DNA of 46,748 bases from Vibrio sinus. Its GTDB lineage: Bacteria; Pseudomonadota; Gammaproteobacteria; Enterobacterales; Vibrionaceae. The translations under genes were made by a program, and so were the position numbers. Below, one piece after another: positions 1-8,172 of this stretch (positions are counted from its first letter, which is position 1; every line of letters begins with the position of its first letter). The notes under the pieces were generated by a model that worked only from the letters and a program-made list of their open reading frames with translations, searched no databases and was not told the DNA's origin. The DNA lies in contig NZ_JAMKMR010000027.1 of the NCBI RefSeq assembly GCF_023634645.1, positions 1 to 46,748 on the forward strand. The letters run 5' to 3'.

Positions 1-14
1 TTAAGGAGCAGGCA

Positions 15-818
15 ATGTTTTTAATAAATGGTAAATCAATAGAGCATGTTTCTGTCAAAGATCGCTCCTTTCAATATGGCGATGGTTGTTTTACGACAAT
101 GCTAGCGTTAGATGGTGCTATTCAGGATTGGCCTTTGCATATTGAGAGAATGGAACGTTGTCTCGACCTACTAGGTATTGAACATCCTAATTGGCATATA
201 TTGCGCGAAACTTTAGATAAAATGTCGGCAACATCGGCTAAAGTGGGGTTAAAACTGCATGTCAGCCGAGGAGAAGGTGGGCGAGGTTATAGTCCTACGT
301 CGGTCAGTGCTCCCACTATTACTTTGAGCGAGTTTCCATTCCCTCCGCACTATGAAATCATGCAATCGAATGGCATTGAGTTAGGTGTGTGCGAACAAAG
401 ATTAGGCCATAATCCATTACTGGCAGGACATAAACATAACAATCGCTTAGAGCAAGTTTTGCTAAAATCCGAAATGGATAGGAAGGGATATGTTGATGGC
501 CTTACGCTTGATATTGACGGTAACGTCATTGAGTCAACTATGGCCAATGTATTTTGGGTCAAGGATAACCAAGTATATACACCATCATTAGCAAAGTCAG
601 GCGTGGCTGGGGTAATGAGAACAGTAGTACTCGATTTATTACCTGAAATAGGAATCGATGTAATAATTGGCGAATTTGCACTTTCTCATGTGCTTGAAGC
701 AGATGAGCTGTTTTTAACCAATTCACTTCTTCGAGTTGCGCCAATTGTTAAGGTGAATCAGGCTCCGTTTCCTATTGGCAAGATCACGACACGTATTCAG
801 GAGTATTTAAAACAGTGA
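15..818 (+). CDS. pabC: Aminodeoxychorismate lyase PabC
   Basis: This PLP enzyme cleaves 4-amino-4-deoxychorismate to p-aminobenzoate and pyruvate in folate synthesis. The 267-aa protein is a class IV aminotransferase fold. The N-terminal YGDGCFTT block (21-28) and the AGHKHNNRLEQ block carrying Lys140, the expected PLP lysine, match the E. coli protein as I remember it. The start is supported by a TTAAGGAG ribosome site at 1-8. The gene opens a compact operon: its stop overlaps the mltG start by four bases (GTGA). The gene order pabC-mltG-tmk-holB-ycfH is shared with enterobacteria and vibrios. Identity is secure from motifs, length and context together. Confidence 0.96.
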   Translation: MFLINGKSIEHVSVKDRSFQYGDGCFTTMLALDGAIQDWPLHIERMERCLDLLGIEHPNWHILRETLDKMSATSAKVGLKLHVSRGEGGRGYSPTSVSAPTITLSEFPFPPHYEIMQSNGIELGVCEQRLGHNPLLAGHKHNNRLEQVLLKSEMDRKGYVDGLTLDIDGNVIESTMANVFWVKDNQVYTPSLAKSGVAGVMRTVVLDLLPEIGIDVIIGEFALSHVLEADELFLTNSLLRVAPIVKVNQAPFPIGKITTRIQEYLKQ

Positions 819-1831
819 TAAAAAAAATAATCGTTGGGCTGATTCTTTTCATAGCTGTTGCGGCAGGTTCATTTTGGTTTGTGAATGGCCAAGTTAACCA
901 GTACCTTAATCAACCACTGCTTATAGACAGCTCTCAGCTCGTCACGGTTGATAGTGGCACCAATTTAAAAGAAGTATTAAAAGACTTAACGCAGAGGAAC
1001 TGGATTAGCTCGAGTCCATATGCGCGCATTGTCGATAGATTTAGGCCCGATCTCACTGATATCAAAGCAGGGACTTATGATTTTAAACCGGATGAAACGC
1101 TTGGTAAAATTTTAGCGCTTTTAGTCTCTGGTAAAGAACATCAATTTTCTATTACTTTCATTGAAGGCAGTCGCTTCTCCGAATGGATGAAGCAATTAGA
1201 AGATACACCTTATATCGAGCATACGCTAAAGGGCATGTCCGAGGCAGATATTGCCGCCAAACTTGGCATAAAAGAGAAAGATTTGGAGGGGCTATTTCTT
1301 CCACAAACTTACAACTATACCGCCGGGACTACAGATTTAGAGATATTACGCCGAGCCCATAAAGCATTGTTTAAGCACTTAGACGAGCTATGGAAAGATA
1401 GACAAAAAGATTTGCCGATAAAAACGCCATATGATGCATTGATTTTGGCGTCGCTTATCGAAAAAGAAACGGCTATTGAGTCAGAGCGTATCACCATTGC
1501 CTCTGTGTTTGTCAATCGCTTAAACAAACACATGAGACTGCAAACTGATCCTACAGTTATTTATGGTATGGGTAGCGCTTATCATGGCAACATCACCAAA
1601 AAAGATCTCAGAACGCCCACTCCATATAACACCTATATTATTCGTGGGTTGCCCCCAACCCCTATTGCTATGGCAGGTTTAGCCTCGATCAAGGCAGCAC
1701 TGCACCCCGGTGAGAGCCCCTACTATTATTTTGTCGCAAGTGGCACTGGCGGGCATGTCTTTTCTAAAACGCTTACGCAGCACAATATCGCCGTTAGGGC
1801 GTATTTACGGAAGTTAAGAAGTAACAAATGA
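815..1831 (+). CDS. mltG: Endolytic transglycosylase MltG
   Basis: MltG is an inner-membrane lytic transglycosylase that cuts nascent glycan strands. The 338-aa protein has one N-terminal membrane helix (about 3-22) followed by a periplasmic YceG domain. The catalytic glutamate is Glu218 in the LIEKET segment, followed by the conserved QTDPTVIYG block. The start codon is GTG at 815, overlapping the pabC stop, which suggests translational coupling. The gene also overlaps the downstream tmk start by four bases (ATGA). Length and motif spacing agree with the family, and nothing is unusual. Confidence 0.95.
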   Translation: MIKKIIVGLILFIAVAAGSFWFVNGQVNQYLNQPLLIDSSQLVTVDSGTNLKEVLKDLTQRNWISSSPYARIVDRFRPDLTDIKAGTYDFKPDETLGKILALLVSGKEHQFSITFIEGSRFSEWMKQLEDTPYIEHTLKGMSEADIAAKLGIKEKDLEGLFLPQTYNYTAGTTDLEILRRAHKALFKHLDELWKDRQKDLPIKTPYDALILASLIEKETAIESERITIASVFVNRLNKHMRLQTDPTVIYGMGSAYHGNITKKDLRTPTPYNTYIIRGLPPTPIAMAGLASIKAALHPGESPYYYFVASGTGGHVFSKTLTQHNIAVRAYLRKLRSNK

Positions 1832-2469
1832 ATAATGATGCAAAATTTATTGTTGTTGAAGGTCTTGAAGGTGCAGGCAAAAGTACTGCGATGAAGGCGA
1901 TCAGAGAAACGCTCTCCCAACGAGGTATCGCTCAAGTTGCCACTACTCGTGAACCAGGTGGAACGGTCCTAGCGGAAAAAATGCGTGAATTGGTCAAGCT
2001 TGAAATCGAGGCTGAGGCTTTACAAGACATGAGTGAGCTAATGCTAATGTACGCAGCACGTGTTCAACTAGTGGAGACAGTAATAAAACCCGCGCTTGAG
2101 GAAGGCAAATGGGTCATAGGTGATAGGCACGACATGTCTTCTCAAGCCTATCAAGGTGGTGGGCGTCAAATTCCTGCTGAGACCATGATGAATTTGAAAG
2201 CAATGGCATTAGGTGAGTTTAAGCCGGATTTAACTTTGTACCTCGATATTGACCCAAGTGTGGGCTTGGCCCGAGCAAGAGGGAGAGGTGAGCTTGATAG
2301 AATCGAGAAAATGGATCTTAGTTTCTTTCACCGTACCCGAGAAAAGTACCTACAGCTAGCCAAAAACGATGATACGGTCATCACGATTAATGCGGAGCAA
2401 AACATCGATCAGGTTGCTGAGGAGATTGCCCAAAAGCTTAACCAATGGCTAGATGTACAAATAGTATGA
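1828..2469 (+). CDS. tmk: Thymidylate kinase
   Basis: The enzyme phosphorylates dTMP to dTDP with ATP in the cytoplasm. The 213-aa sequence shows the P-loop GLEGAGKST (12-20), the REPGG motif (41-45), the DRH motif (99-101) and an arginine-rich lid around RARGRGE (149-155), as in the gammaproteobacterial type. It starts inside the mltG stop (ATGA overlap), and its own stop overlaps the holB start in the same way, so all three are probably translated in a coupled manner from one transcript. Confidence 0.96.
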   Translation: MNNDAKFIVVEGLEGAGKSTAMKAIRETLSQRGIAQVATTREPGGTVLAEKMRELVKLEIEAEALQDMSELMLMYAARVQLVETVIKPALEEGKWVIGDRHDMSSQAYQGGGRQIPAETMMNLKAMALGEFKPDLTLYLDIDPSVGLARARGRGELDRIEKMDLSFFHRTREKYLQLAKNDDTVITINAEQNIDQVAEEIAQKLNQWLDVQIV

Positions 2470-3431
2470 AGAATGAATTATACCCTTGGCTAGAAGGGGT
2501 TTGGAGTCAGTGGAAGCACAACCTAGACATAGACCAATTTTCTAACGTGAGTTTGCTCGTTGGAGCTTCTGGCTTAGGAACCAACGAGCTGGTGAGAAAG
2601 CTTTCTCTTGCGATTATGTGCACCAACCAGACGACAGAACCTTGTGGTTATTGCCATAGTTGTAATTTGATGGCATCAAGTACTCATCCTGACTACCACC
2701 TGTTTAGGCCTGAGAAAGAGGGGAAAGCGATCAGTGTCGATCAAATTCGTCAGTGTAATAAGTTGGCTCAAGAATCTTCACAGCTTTCTCATGCTCGTTT
2801 GATCGTCATTGAATCTGCGCATTCTCTCAACGAATCGGCGGCTAACGCACTGTTGAAAACGCTGGAAAGTGCCCATTCAGGCTGTTTCTTTGTTCTTTTG
2901 ACAGACAAATTAAATTTGCTGTTGCCGACTATAGTGAGTCGTTGTCAGCAATGGTCAATACCAACCCCATCATCGCAACAAGTTACTGACTGGGTGCAAA
3001 AAGAAACCCGAAAAGCATGCCCACAATATGTGGCTCATATTTGCAATTATGAGCCCTTGAAGACACGGGACTTTATCGAAAGTGATCAGCTAGCTCGATA
3101 TCAAGATATTGAATCCTACTTTCTTAAATATTTACAAGGCGAAGAAAGTTGGTCGAGCACTGTTGCAACGTTGAATAAAGAACCAGAATTAACACTGACT
3201 TGGATTTGGTACTTAATTAGTGACGCGCAAAAATGGCATTTCCAGCTGACTGGAGAACAGGCCACACCAGGTAGCGAGCAGCTTAGCGCACTTCGCTCCT
3301 ATGATTGCTTATATAAAATGAATGTCGCTCTAACTAACTTGATGCAGCAACTCAAATCTAGCTCTGGACTAAATAGCGAGCTACTAATAGCAAATTGGTT
3401 AATTGAATACGAAGAGGACACATGTTTGTAG
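2466..3431 (+). CDS. holB: DNA polymerase III subunit delta'
   Basis: Delta' is the rigid, non-ATP-hydrolysing stator of the clamp loader. With the ATG at 2466, which forms an ATGA overlap with the tmk stop, the product is 321 aa. A longer reading from 2445 is possible but less likely. Visible features are a degenerate Walker A (GASGLGTNEL, no GK[ST]), a zinc cluster C52, C60, C63, C66, and the SRC arginine-finger motif at 158-160. The degenerate P-loop is normal for delta' and separates it from DnaX. The 3' end overlaps ycfH by ten bases. Confidence 0.94.
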   Translation: MKNELYPWLEGVWSQWKHNLDIDQFSNVSLLVGASGLGTNELVRKLSLAIMCTNQTTEPCGYCHSCNLMASSTHPDYHLFRPEKEGKAISVDQIRQCNKLAQESSQLSHARLIVIESAHSLNESAANALLKTLESAHSGCFFVLLTDKLNLLLPTIVSRCQQWSIPTPSSQQVTDWVQKETRKACPQYVAHICNYEPLKTRDFIESDQLARYQDIESYFLKYLQGEESWSSTVATLNKEPELTLTWIWYLISDAQKWHFQLTGEQATPGSEQLSALRSYDCLYKMNVALTNLMQQLKSSSGLNSELLIANWLIEYEEDTCL

Positions 3432-4189
3432 ATTCCCACTGCCACTTAGACAAACTTGACTACGATAATCTGCATACTGGTATTGATGATGTGTTGGCTA
3501 AGGCAAAGCAAGCCAAGGTAACAGATATTCTTTCTGTTGGCGTCACTCTCGACTCATTTCCCAACATGTTGGAAATGATTGAACCTTATGACAATGTGCA
3601 TGCTACTTGCGGAGTGCATCCACTTGATGTGAACAGTGACTTTTCTTTAGAGACCCTGCATGAATATGCTCGTAATCCAAAAGTCGTTGCAATCGGTGAA
3701 ACAGGCTTAGATTACCACTATCAACCGGAAACCGCTGATCTGCAAAAGCTCAGGTTTGAGCAGCACACTAAGCTGGCCGTCGAGCTAAATAAGCCCCTGA
3801 TTATTCACACCAGAAATGCTCGCGAGGATACGTTAGAAATTTTGAAAACACATCAGGCAGATCGCTGCGGTGGTGTCATTCATTGTTTTACGGAAGATCT
3901 GCCATTCGCACAGGCAGCAATGGCACTTGGTTTTTATATCTCTATTTCCGGTATCGTGACGTTTCGCCAAGCAACAGAGCTTAAAGAAGTGGTCAAAGCC
4001 TTGCCTCTAGATAGACTTCTTATCGAAACTGACTCTCCCTATTTAGCTCCTGTACCCCACAGAGGAAAACAAAACCAGCCAGCGTATGTGGTCGAAGTCG
4101 CTGCCTATATTGCCCAATTGAAAGGCGTGCCCCTGTCTGAAGTTGCATATAAAACCAGCGAAAATTATAAAAATCTTTTTTTTCGATAA
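3422..4189 (+). CDS. ycfH: TatD-family metal-dependent hydrolase YcfH
   Basis: This 255-aa protein belongs to the TatD DNase family of TIM-barrel metallohydrolases. The metal-site residues are all visible: H6 and H8 in SHCH, E93 in GETGLDYHY, H129 in IIHTRNA, H154 in HCFT and D204 in ETDSPYL. Its position directly after holB is that of ycfH in E. coli. The family has reported 3'-5' exonuclease or D-aminoacyl-tRNA deacylase-like activity; the exact substrate here is not shown by the sequence. It closes the operon, and the following 10-bp inverted repeat may end or process the transcript. Confidence 0.92.
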   Translation: MFVDSHCHLDKLDYDNLHTGIDDVLAKAKQAKVTDILSVGVTLDSFPNMLEMIEPYDNVHATCGVHPLDVNSDFSLETLHEYARNPKVVAIGETGLDYHYQPETADLQKLRFEQHTKLAVELNKPLIIHTRNAREDTLEILKTHQADRCGGVIHCFTEDLPFAQAAMALGFYISISGIVTFRQATELKEVVKALPLDRLLIETDSPYLAPVPHRGKQNQPAYVVEVAAYIAQLKGVPLSEVAYKTSENYKNLFFR

Positions 4190-4198
4190 AAAATAAAT

Positions 4199-4262
4199 AA
4201 TGACGAACCAGTAGAAGCTTAAGCGCGTTTTTTGTGACTTAAGTCAATATTAGTTCGTCATT
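4199..4262. repeat. Inverted repeat after ycfH
   Basis: Perfect 10-bp arms AATGACGAAC (4199-4208) and GTTCGTCATT (4253-4262) enclose two copies of CTTAAG (4218-4223, 4238-4243). A T-run lies inside the loop, not after the stem, so this is not a standard rho-independent terminator. It could still act as an mRNA-stabilising or operon-end structure for ycfH. Confidence 0.6.
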
Positions 4263-4640
4263 TGACCATGTTTACTAATTCTGTTGAACCGATCAGTAAA
4301 AATTTACCAAGATGTAATTTCGTTACATGAAATAACAAATCTGCTGAATTTATTTACGCAATGAAATTAATGATGAATCTAACATAGACTATAAAAAACA
4401 TAGAGTTATGTTGGAAATGTAATCTGTTTCACTCGATTTTAGACTGTGATCTGTCTTTAGTTTTGAAACTTATTTTCGTAACTGTCTAGAAAGTTAGATT
4501 GACGTCAATATATATTTAGAGCCGAAAAATATAATGCAACATCTGGTTACATCGTAATTGAGTACTAATGTTTAGGCTGCGGGGGTGTGCCTTTAGTACT
4601 CAAATATTAAAACTCTAAATATTATATCAGGAGCATATAC
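4263..4640 (+). promoter_or_regulatory. Regulatory region of the PTS permease gene
   Basis: AT-rich intergenic DNA ahead of the leader ORF and PTS gene. Candidate elements seen by eye: a hyphenated palindrome ATGTAA-TTTCG-TTACAT near 4313-4330; a TTTATTT-N8-AAATTAA element at 4349-4370 resembling Mlc/NagC operators; a CRP-like half site TGTGA at 4445-4449; and a TATAAT hexamer at 4530-4535. A TTGACG at 4499-4504 is too far from that hexamer for a normal sigma-70 spacing. An mlc gene occurs in the same window, which makes Mlc control plausible but unproven. Confidence 0.4.
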
Positions 4641-4802
4641 ATGAAAGCTTTTTTCGCTAAGCTGTCGCAATCGTTTGGGTTGTTGATGGCCTTGCAATCA
4701 GTAGCGGACATTGTTTCGAGTTTTACTCGGCCAACAACACGTTTGATATTGACCTCATTAAATCGAAATAATCAATATAAATGGAGCGCGTTGTCATGGT
4801 AG
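4641..4802 (+). CDS. 53-aa leader ORF upstream of the PTS permease
   Basis: An ATG at 4641 preceded by CAGGAGC opens 53 codons ending in TAG at 4800-4802. The deduced peptide begins MKAFFAKLSQSFGLLMALQ and ends NQYKWSALSW. The N-terminal third is amphipathic or hydrophobic and loosely resembles the N-terminus of PTS EIIC domains (..AF..KL..SFMLP.AL..). The stop overlaps the permease start at 4796 by seven bases, and codons near the end provide its GGAG ribosome site, a layout typical of translational coupling. It may be a leader peptide, a small regulator of the permease, or vestigial. I do not recognise a family. Confidence 0.5.
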   Translation: MKAFFAKLSQSFGLLMALQSVADIVSSFTRPTTRLILTSLNRNNQYKWSALSW

Positions 4803-6364
4803 ATAAGAAAAATATGTCTGCTGCTGAAGCCATCATTGACGGCTTGGGTGGACCAGGAAATATTAAGTTCATGACGTGCTGTGCGACACGTCTTCGTTTT
4901 GAACTTCATGATGGCTCGTTGCCGGATAAAGCAAAACTAGAAGCCATTCCTGAAGTGATGGGTTGTGTGCCACAGTCGGGTGATCGTTATCAAGTTATTA
5001 TTGGTGGCGCGGTAATGACTGTCTTCAACCAGATTAAAGCACTGCCATCGATGAGCGGTGAAAAAGGTGGCGAAGATAGTGAAGCCAGTAAAGGCGCTGC
5101 TCAATCGAATGATGACCTTAAAGAGTCTATCCGTAAAAGCGGTGTACGTGGCAAGGTAGCGTGGATTGATAGCTTCTTCGAATACCTTTCTGACTCATTC
5201 CGTCCAATTCTTGGCGTGCTACTTGGTGCATCTTTGATCATCGCTCTTCGGGCGGCATTGAGCTCTTTAGGCATTGTTGACTTTAATGACCCGTCAGCAG
5301 GTTGGGTTTTAGTTAACTCTATGTGGCATACGGTGTTCTACTTCTTACCAATCATGATTGCTTACAATGCGTCGAAGAAGCTAAGTGTTGACCCTTGGGT
5401 TGGGGCTGCGATCATGGGTGCTTTGATGACACCTGAGTTTGCTAGCTTGAAAAATCTTGCCTCTACTGTAGTCACAAAAAACCCAGTATTAGGTACTGAT
5501 AGCTACGTGGCGAATATTTTTGGCCACCAAATGATTTGGTACGATTATTCAGGTTCGGTTTTTGTTCCTCTTATCATGGTGGCGGTTCTTGCCTTAGTAT
5601 ACCGTGGACTGAAGAAGATCTTCCCTGAAAACGTGCACATGGTATTCGTGCCATTCTTGTCGCTCGTTATTATGATTCCATTGACAGCCTTCTTCCTTGG
5701 TCCACTAGGTGTGACCGCGGGTACTAAATTAGGTGTTGGTCTAGCTTGGATGAACACGCATGCACCTTTCTTATTCGCGATCATTATTCCGATGCTCTAC
5801 CCATTCTTAGTGCCACTTGGATTGCACTGGCCGCTCAATGCGTTGATGCTATTGAATATCCAGACACTAGGTTACGACTTTATTCAAGGTCCAATGGGGG
5901 TATGGAACTTTGCATGTTTCGGTGCAACAGCAGGTGTTCTATTCTTGTCTTGGCGTGAAAAAGACTCTTTGATGCGTCAGACGTCTGTTGGTGCATTGGC
6001 TGCGGGTCTATTTGGTGGTATCTCTGAGCCATCTCTATACGGTATTCACCTTCGTTTCAAGAAAGTGTATTCACGTATGCTTCCAGGTTGTTTCATTGGC
6101 GGTGTAGTGATTGCGGTTCTTGGCTCGCTAACCACGCACACTGTTATGCATAATGGCGCGGCGGTAACCGCTAGCGGCGTAACGACCAAAGCATTTGCCT
6201 TTACATCACTGCTTACTATACCGGTATTTAGCCCGATGTGGATCTATGCAATATCAATCTTGGTCGCATTCCTAGTACCTTTCTTCCTTATCGTGTTCTT
6301 GGACTATCGTACCGATGAAGAAAAAGCAGCAGCGAAGGCCCGAATCAAGGCTGAGTCTAACTAA
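4796..6364 (+). CDS. PTS sugar permease EIIB-EIIC (glucose/glucoside type)
   Basis: This 522-aa protein imports and phosphorylates a sugar. The EIIB domain comes first (about 1-80), with the phosphocysteine in CCATRLRF (Cys29 preferred); a charged linker (85-110) leads to an EIIC domain of about ten membrane segments. There is no EIIA domain, so it would need a separate EIIA such as Crr. The position after ycfH is that of ptsG in relatives, so glucose is the likely substrate. However, B-then-C order and the CATRLRF motif are those of the beta-glucoside/sucrose/trehalose branch, not of E. coli PtsG (C-then-B). The start at 4796 has GGAG nine bases upstream; an in-frame ATG at 4781 lacks one. 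Confidence 0.82.
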   Translation: MVDKKNMSAAEAIIDGLGGPGNIKFMTCCATRLRFELHDGSLPDKAKLEAIPEVMGCVPQSGDRYQVIIGGAVMTVFNQIKALPSMSGEKGGEDSEASKGAAQSNDDLKESIRKSGVRGKVAWIDSFFEYLSDSFRPILGVLLGASLIIALRAALSSLGIVDFNDPSAGWVLVNSMWHTVFYFLPIMIAYNASKKLSVDPWVGAAIMGALMTPEFASLKNLASTVVTKNPVLGTDSYVANIFGHQMIWYDYSGSVFVPLIMVAVLALVYRGLKKIFPENVHMVFVPFLSLVIMIPLTAFFLGPLGVTAGTKLGVGLAWMNTHAPFLFAIIIPMLYPFLVPLGLHWPLNALMLLNIQTLGYDFIQGPMGVWNFACFGATAGVLFLSWREKDSLMRQTSVGALAAGLFGGISEPSLYGIHLRFKKVYSRMLPGCFIGGVVIAVLGSLTTHTVMHNGAAVTASGVTTKAFAFTSLLTIPVFSPMWIYAISILVAFLVPFFLIVFLDYRTDEEKAAAKARIKAESN

Positions 6365-6387
6365 ACTAAGTTAGGTCACGAATTTAA

Positions 6388-6413
6388 GCCAGCAAACCAT
6401 TGCTGGCTTTTTT
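6388..6413 (+). terminator. Rho-independent terminator of the PTS gene
   Basis: Stem GCCAGCA (6388-6394) / TGCTGGC (6401-6407) with a 6-nt loop is followed by six T. It lies 24 bases after the permease stop. Confidence 0.9.
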
Positions 6414-6572
6414 GATCTCACCATTTAAGTACAGAGACTATGTGGTATACAAAGTAATCAAACTGATGGATTGGTGATTATAGTTAGCAGACTTTGTGCT
6501 TGAGTTAACAGTATTAATTTTATGAATGGATACTATTTCGCGTTCTGTTTTGCTTTGTAATGGAAGATGAGA

Positions 6573-7244
6573 ATGATGAAAAAAATATGTCTGTTCATAG
6601 CACTGCTTCTTTTGGCTTCTACTCAAGCAGTGGCAAAAAATATCAGCTATAACGTTTTCCTAATTCCCTCTGGTGAGGTTGACCAAACCGTAAAGACAAT
6701 CAGTCAGCAGTTAAAAGGTGAACAGTTACACTCCCTCTATAGCCAGCATTATTTACCCCATATCACGCTTTATCTAACTGAATATCCAAAAGATAATCTA
6801 GCGGCAATTAAGAGCAAGGTAGCGCAGCTTGCATCTCAGTTGAAGCCGTTTGATATCACCCTAGGTAGTATCAAACAGACCAAAGGTAATTGGCTGATGC
6901 TCAATGTGAAAAATAATCAGCCACTTCAACACCTAGCCGACTTAGTCACTGTTGAACTAGCGCCACTAAGAGCAACCGACCCTAAGCTGCCAAGCTGGGT
7001 TTTAGACTATCCCGAAAAGTTGGCGAGCTTTAAGCGTTACGGTAGCCCAAATGTTTTCACCAATTTTGATCCTCACATCACTTTGTTGCCACGAAGTGAT
7101 GCTGAGTCTCTGAATCGTTTTATGCAAAAGTATGGCAATCAATTTAAGCCAGTCACCGTTCAGGTGAAGGGGATTGGAATTGCTGAAACAAATGCGAACG
7201 GTCAAGCCAAGCATGAGCTGGCTGAATATTTTTTTGCCAAGTAA
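6573..7244 (+). CDS. Secreted 2H phosphoesterase-family protein
   Basis: The deduced 223-aa protein begins with a signal peptide (MKK, hydrophobic core, cut near AVAKN), so it should be periplasmic. Two HxT motifs, each in a PHITL context (H65-T67 and H170-T172 counted from the ATG at 6567), are the hallmark of the 2H superfamily, which includes LigT/ThpR and cyclic phosphodiesterases that act on 2'-3' linked or cyclic nucleotides. The start at 6573 has GGAAG six bases upstream; the ATG at 6567 abuts it. It lies 22 bases ahead of aphA, so the two are probably co-transcribed. The substrate is unknown; a periplasmic nucleotide phosphodiester is a reasonable inference. Confidence 0.75.
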   Translation: MMKKICLFIALLLLASTQAVAKNISYNVFLIPSGEVDQTVKTISQQLKGEQLHSLYSQHYLPHITLYLTEYPKDNLAAIKSKVAQLASQLKPFDITLGSIKQTKGNWLMLNVKNNQPLQHLADLVTVELAPLRATDPKLPSWVLDYPEKLASFKRYGSPNVFTNFDPHITLLPRSDAESLNRFMQKYGNQFKPVTVQVKGIGIAETNANGQAKHELAEYFFAK

Positions 7245-7266
7245 ATTTACATAGGAACGTCAATTT

Positions 7267-7980
7267 ATGACTAAAACCAAGCTGTTGCTAAGTACCTTAG
7301 CGTTAGCCATTACCAGTACAGTGGTGTCATTGCCTGCACAAGCAGAGGCGAATAACATCAACCCAGGTGTGACAATCAATCAACTGAGTCATCGCCAACC
7401 TATTCATTGGGTATCGGTAGAACAAATTGCGGCGAGCTTGAAAGGTAAGCCGCCAATGAATGTTGGATTTGATGTTGACGATACGGTGCTGTTTTCTAGC
7501 CCTGCGTTTTTCCATGGCAAGCAAGTGTTCTCACCAAACAGTAATGATTATCTGAAGAACCCTAAGTTCTGGGATGAAGTGAGCAACGGGTGGGACAAAT
7601 TCTCGATACCAAAAGAGTCGGCGCGGGCTTTAATCGAGATGCACTTAAAACGCGGCGATCATATCTACTTCATTACTGGTCGTCCTAAGCCGTCGTCAGG
7701 ACATGAAGAGCTGACAGAAATTATACAGAAAGACTTCAATATTCCGGCTAAGCAAATGTCACCGGTTATGTTTTCCGGCCCGAGTCACGGCGCGAAAGTA
7801 TCCTATATCAAGGATAATCATATCAAACTGTACTATGGGGACTCAGACGGAGACATTCTCGATGCGAGAGCCGCTGGTGCTCAAGCGATCCGAGTTCTGC
7901 GACCGAGTAATTCGACCAACCGCCCAATGCCACACAACGGCTCACTGGGAGAGCGAGTATTAGTCAATTCAGAATACTAA
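7267..7980 (+). CDS. aphA: Class B acid phosphatase AphA
   Basis: AphA is a periplasmic HAD-fold, Mg-dependent phosphatase or phosphotransferase acting on nucleotides. The 237-aa precursor has a signal peptide with a likely cut after PAQA or AEA. The DxDxT motif is FDVDDTVLF with nucleophile D69 and D71; motif II is FITGRP (135-140) and the acidic motif is GDSDGDILDA (191-200). These blocks are diagnostic of class B. It follows the 2H gene by 22 bases and has AGGAA nine bases before the ATG. Together the pair could turn 2',3'-type nucleotide esters into nucleosides for uptake. Confidence 0.93.
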   Translation: MTKTKLLLSTLALAITSTVVSLPAQAEANNINPGVTINQLSHRQPIHWVSVEQIAASLKGKPPMNVGFDVDDTVLFSSPAFFHGKQVFSPNSNDYLKNPKFWDEVSNGWDKFSIPKESARALIEMHLKRGDHIYFITGRPKPSSGHEELTEIIQKDFNIPAKQMSPVMFSGPSHGAKVSYIKDNHIKLYYGDSDGDILDARAAGAQAIRVLRPSNSTNRPMPHNGSLGERVLVNSEY

Positions 7981-8026
7981 TTCTTACTTGTAATGAAGTG
8001 ACGAGTTGGCTCAGATATTTTGCAGT

Positions 8027-8052
8027 AAAAGCAGCAGGTTTTGCTGCTTTTT
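8027..8052 (+). terminator. Rho-independent terminator after aphA
   Basis: Stem AAAAGCAGCA (8027-8036) / TGCTGCTTTT (8042-8051) with a 5-nt loop and a T-rich 3' side. Confidence 0.85.
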
Positions 8053-8172
8053 GCGTTGTATGACTTGAGTTAATCCCAATTCACCTCTCAAATCGTGATG
8101 CGTTATTTTTTACAATGCCATTAGTTGCATTACATTTGTTTAAAGGATGAGGAAACAAGAGAGGGTTGTTCG

